51,883 nucleotides of DNA, from assembly GCA_035873375.1 (NCBI GenBank), contig JAYWMQ010000047.1, positions 1-51,883 of the forward strand. Direction: 5' to 3'. Below, in pieces: positions 49,111 to 51,883 of this stretch. Position 1 is the stretch's first letter. Every line of letters starts with the position of its first letter. The translations under genes and the position numbers were made by a program. Source of the stretch: Nitrospirota bacterium. Lineage in GTDB: Bacteria; Nitrospirota; Thermodesulfovibrionia; Thermodesulfovibrionales; JdFR-85. The notes under the pieces are model-generated. The model was not told where the DNA came from. It did no database searches and saw only the letters and a program-made list of their open reading frames with translations.

Positions 49111-49938
49111 TCAGAAGATCTCCGGCAGATTTATAGCATCCCAATACGTAAATATAGGTCCGTCAATGCACGTGTACTTATGCCCCACCACGCAGTGTCC
49201 GCATTTGCCCAAACCGCACTCCATCCTCCGCTCAAGAGACATATAGATGCTTCCCTTCGAGTAACCAAGTTTCAGGAGCTTGTCAAGGACAAACTTGTAA
49301 AATACAGGTGGCCCGCAAACAGCCACGGAAGTACCCTCCAGGGGCATCGTAATCTTGTCAAGAAGCTGGGTTACCCTGCCCACTTGTCCCTGCCATCTGC
49401 TATTTTCCGGCACACTGTCCACGGAAAGCATGCAATTTATATCAGTCCTCTCAAGCAGATTCTGCATCTCTCCATAAAAAAGGACACTCTCGGGGTCTCT
49501 TGCACCATATCCAATGCCAACCTCTCCAAAACGCTCCCGCCTGAAGAGCACATAGCGTATAAGGGATCTCAGCGGAGCTATTCCAAGCCCACCCGCCACT
49601 ATAAGGAGATTTCCGCCCTCCATGGTCTCAACAGGATAACCATTGCCATAGGGGCCTCGGATTCCAACCCTTGCATTCTCCTCAAGCTCATGAAGTACGC
49701 CCGTCACCCTGCCTGCCTTTCTCACACAGAGGTCTATAAACCCCTTCTCATCCGGCCCGGAGGTGATGGATATAGGGGCCTCACCCACCCCGAATATACT
49801 GAGCATAACAAACTGCCCCGGCTTGAACGAGAAAGCCTTTCGCCGGTCCTCATCGTTAAAGACAAACCGGAAGAGGCTGTGCTGTGCATCAAGGTACCTC
49901 TTCTCTACAAGGATGGCTAACTCTGGTACAAGGCTCAT
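49111..49938 (-). CDS. hydG: Hydrogenase FAD/NAD(P)-binding subunit, gamma type
   Basis: 275 residues from MSLVPELAIL. Ferredoxin-reductase fold: FAD part FKPGQFVMLSIFGVG, nucleotide part GGNLLIVAGGLGIAPLRSLI, then VAVCGPPVFYKFVLDKLL. A C-terminal CGLGKCGHC binds a [2Fe-2S] cluster as in DHOD-B. The frame extends to 49986, but the ATG at 49936-49938 overlaps the hydB stop as ATGA and has AAGGAG upstream. It transfers electrons between the hydrogenase and NAD(P)H. Confidence 0.93.
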   Translation of the reverse strand: MSLVPELAILVEKRYLDAQHSLFRFVFNDEDRRKAFSFKPGQFVMLSIFGVGEAPISITSGPDEKGFIDLCVRKAGRVTGVLHELEENARVGIRGPYGNGYPVETMEGGNLLIVAGGLGIAPLRSLIRYVLFRRERFGEVGIGYGARDPESVLFYGEMQNLLERTDINCMLSVDSVPENSRWQGQVGRVTQLLDKITMPLEGTSVAVCGPPVFYKFVLDKLLKLGYSKGSIYMSLERRMECGLGKCGHCVVGHKYTCIDGPIFTYWDAINLPEIF

Positions 49939-50948
49939 TCCCTTATGCTCCTTACTACCTCCACCATATCTATCCCCGCAGGGCACGTCTCACTGCACCG
50001 GCCGCAGCCCGTGCATGTTGCCTTTCCGTGCATCTCTGCAAAGCCTATCTCTTTATGGAGATACCTGAACCTGAACCTCTCGGGCCTTGCTCCACGGAAA
50101 TTGTGGCCACCCGTAACAAGGGCATAGTCCTTGCGCATACATGCATCCCACCTCCGCCACCTAACAGTAATGTCAGTCAAAAGGTCTGTTGAGTCATAGA
50201 CATCAAAGCACTGACAGGTGGGACAGACCATGACACAACTGCCGCAGAAGAGACATCGGTGACTGTATTGCTCCCAAACATCGCTTTTATACTCAAGCGT
50301 AAGCAGGTCGGCGAGATTGGTGATATCCATTATACGGGTAAACATGGACTCCCTTTCCTCTATCCTGTCCTTGTATTCAGCTATCTCTTTTCCCGTGGGC
50401 TCCCTGAACAGCTCGGGGCAGAGCCTCAGCATATCATCACCAAGTGCAGTCCGCACACTTACCATATAGACCTCATCAAGCGTGTAGAGAAAGAGGTCAT
50501 AAATATCCACTATAAAATCGGTATGCATTGATTTACAGAGGCAATACTTGTCCGGCAGGCAGCTGAGTCCTATAAACCCTGTCTTCTCACGCCGTCTCCA
50601 GTAAAAGGTGTCCTTCCCCCCGTATGAAAATGCCTTGTCAAGTATGTCTATGCCGTGAAGGTCGCAGGAATGAAGGCCGAAGATGATACTGAAAGGTTCC
50701 TCTTCTGCACCAACCTCAATATCAGATGTCCCGCTTACGTGGAAGAGGTCCTCTTTTGGAGGCAGGAAAAACTGCTTCGGGGGGATTATGGTACGCAGAA
50801 ATTCAGTGGCCACGTTTGAAAAACCGCTGTACGGTTTGAAAGTGTAAGTCTCCTTGCCCTTTTGCTCAGGCACTATCAACCTGTAGTTCTTGTTTACAGT
50901 GTCGAGAAACCGCGGCAGCGTCTTTTTTATCATGGTCCTGTAGATCAT
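49935..50948 (-). CDS. hydB: Hydrogenase iron-sulfur subunit, beta type
   Basis: 337 residues. Two C-terminal ferredoxin-like motifs, CLFCGSCVMVCPTCQCFDV (about 237-255) and CTGCGRCSETCP (about 317-328). The N-terminal region contains GLHSCDLHGIDILD and FIGLSCLPDKYCLCKSMHTD, typical of the sulfhydrogenase beta/anaerobic sulfite reductase A family. An ATG five codons in is also possible; neither has an ideal ribosome binding site. First gene of hydBGDA, the same order as in Pyrococcus. Confidence 0.93.
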   Translation of the reverse strand: MIYRTMIKKTLPRFLDTVNKNYRLIVPEQKGKETYTFKPYSGFSNVATEFLRTIIPPKQFFLPPKEDLFHVSGTSDIEVGAEEEPFSIIFGLHSCDLHGIDILDKAFSYGGKDTFYWRRREKTGFIGLSCLPDKYCLCKSMHTDFIVDIYDLFLYTLDEVYMVSVRTALGDDMLRLCPELFREPTGKEIAEYKDRIEERESMFTRIMDITNLADLLTLEYKSDVWEQYSHRCLFCGSCVMVCPTCQCFDVYDSTDLLTDITVRWRRWDACMRKDYALVTGGHNFRGARPERFRFRYLHKEIGFAEMHGKATCTGCGRCSETCPAGIDMVEVVRSIRE

Positions 50949-51010
50949 GTCTTAATCAAAATGGTAGCAGAAAGCAGGGGTGGTGTCAACTAAAGAATTT
51001 TTTATTAAGG

Positions 51011-51038
51011 ATTCCCGACTCGCTACACTTGCGGGAAT
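51011..51038. repeat. Small dispersed-type hairpin ATTCCCG...CGGGAAT
   Basis: Seven-bp arms with a 14-nt loop in the hydB-phoU gap, followed by two heptamer-like units (GAATGAC CAATGAC). There is no U-run on the minus strand after it, so it is not a clear phoU terminator. Confidence 0.45.
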
Positions 51039-51067
51039 GACCAATGACTGTAATTTATACACGGACT

Positions 51068-51736
51068 CTATATATCAATTTCCTGAGGCGCCATATGTCT
51101 TATTATCTTCCCCTTGACCATATAGACCACCATCTCGGCCACGTTGGTGGCATGATCTGCTATGCGTTCAAGGTATTTTGATACATAGCTTATCTTCATC
51201 GCCCTGTAAACGGTTGACGGATCCTGGGTCATTATAAACATCAGCTCTTTCAAGACCATATCATTGAGGTCGTCCACCTCGTCATCACGCATTATTACAT
51301 CCATGGCGAGCCTCTTGTCTTCATTCACAAAGGCATCAATAGCATCCCTTACCATTCCCTGGGCTATCTCCCTCATCCTCGGGATATCTATGTAGGGCTT
51401 CAGAAGCGGTTCCTTGTTCAGCTCAAGCGCCCTCTCCGAAATATTTACGGCATTGTCGGCAATACGCTCAAGGTCAGTGGTTATCTTCATTGCAGTGGTG
51501 ATAAACCTGAGGTCCTTTCCCATGGGCTGTTTTAGTGCAATGAGTCTTATACACTCCTCGTCTATCTTCACGTCATACGAGTTGATCTTATGGTCCTCCT
51601 CGATCACCTTGCGTGCCAATTCTGAATTCCTTTCAGTAAGTGATTTTATGGATTTCCTGATGGAGGTCTCTACAAGACCCGCCATCTGCAGTAACAACCC
51701 GTTAAGATGCTTCATCTCCTCTTCCCGTACAGGCAT
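51068..51736 (-). CDS. phoU: Phosphate transport/signalling regulator PhoU
   Basis: 222 residues, all-helical, two PhoU repeats of three helices. Each repeat has the metal-binding motif region: DLERIADNAVNISERAL (about 89-105) and YLERIADHATNVAEMVVY (about 187-204). It links the Pst transporter to the PhoR kinase. GGGAGG is 8 nt ahead of the ATG, which shares one base with the pstB stop (TAATG). The operon continues outside the window. Confidence 0.96.
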   Translation of the reverse strand: MPVREEEMKHLNGLLLQMAGLVETSIRKSIKSLTERNSELARKVIEEDHKINSYDVKIDEECIRLIALKQPMGKDLRFITTAMKITTDLERIADNAVNISERALELNKEPLLKPYIDIPRMREIAQGMVRDAIDAFVNEDKRLAMDVIMRDDEVDDLNDMVLKELMFIMTQDPSTVYRAMKISYVSKYLERIADHATNVAEMVVYMVKGKIIRHMAPQEIDI

Positions 51737-51883
51737 TATCCAAACCTCCCTGTTATATAGTCTTCCGTCAGTTTCTGAGAGGGATTTGTAAAGATTTTAT
51801 CAGTTCTGTCAAATTCTATCAACTCACCAAGCATCAGAAACCCCGTCCAGTCCGAAATCCTTGCCGCCTGCTGCATGTTGTGG
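51736..51883 (-). CDS. pstB: Phosphate ABC transporter ATPase, C-terminal end
   Basis: The last 48 full codons before TAA, starting beyond the window edge. [20 protein letters not shown] contains the switch His region, and the end reads [18 protein letters not shown], the highly conserved PstB C-terminus. It couples directly to phoU. Confidence 0.95.
   Translation of the reverse strand, partial: HNMQQAARISDWTGFLMLGELIEFDRTDKIFTNPSQKLTEDYITGRFG

Noticed and set aside
49180..49920. 246-codon plus-strand frame opposite hydG
   Set aside because: Antisense to a well-supported flavoprotein gene, no family pattern.
51011..51038. Hairpin as a phoU terminator
   Set aside because: No U-run follows on the minus strand; more like a dispersed repeat.
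1..51883. CRISPR arrays, tRNA and rRNA genes
   Set aside because: No regularly spaced repeat-spacer pattern, tRNA cloverleaf or rRNA-like stretch was recognised by eye. A tRNAscan and CRISPR search would be decisive.

Overview
The window reads as a chromosomal segment of a Gram-negative anaerobe. LptD, LpxK and an outer-membrane porin indicate an LPS outer membrane. An Rnf complex, a cytosolic sulfhydrogenase-type [NiFe] hydrogenase and an exported CbiK-type cobaltochelatase fit an anaerobic energy metabolism. The gene mix and the heavy use of AGG and ATA codons outside the toxin region suggest Nitrospirota (Thermodesulfovibrionia-like) or a relative. That placement is my inference; there is no rRNA here to confirm it.

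Layout. (1) 1-7408, minus strand: a tight operon behind a cobalamin riboswitch (about 7605-7845). It encodes an LbtU-type porin, exported CbiK, a PepSY membrane protein, an ABC-2 transporter pair, a FecCD/BtuCD-type importer (permease, ATPase, binding protein) and the start of cbiL. cbiC lies just upstream of the riboswitch. (2) 8777-14020, plus strand: trpA, accD, folC, lptD. folC carries two in-frame repeat insertions, one of them a copy of a ~92-bp inverted-repeat element whose second copy sits between folC and lptD. (3) 14007-16500, minus strand: CysC-like kinase, cytochrome c, M48 peptidase and two YbjQ-family proteins, then trpC on plus. (4) 17586-35606: an A+T-richer island with two giant genes, a fused TcB-TcC (2543 aa) and a TcA (3088 aa), forming an insecticidal-type Tc toxin. 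It is bounded by ISL3 and IS66 transposase remnants and by direct repeats that are the 3' ends of two related genes. (5) 35551-41268: small zinc-ribbon and basic proteins, a cold-shock protein, an SDR epimerase divergent from a LuxR regulator, pdxA, yjbQ and lpxK. (6) 41474-47085: rnfCDGEAB on plus, facing a group 3b-type [NiFe] hydrogenase hydBGDA on minus (47098-50948). (7) phoU and the end of pstB close the window.

How the parts work together. The riboswitch should shut down cobalt/corrinoid acquisition and cobalt insertion when B12 is plentiful. Rnf couples ferredoxin:NAD+ electron transfer to ion translocation, and the hydrogenase links H2 to NAD(P)H, so the two facing operons balance the same cofactor pools. 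TcA would form the translocation pore and the TcB-TcC cocoon would carry a C-terminal effector of about 340 residues that I cannot assign to a known family. This effector, in its island setting, is the most promising unexplored system here. A second theme is 7-bp tandem repeats of several unrelated sequences, found in intergenic DNA and inside genes.
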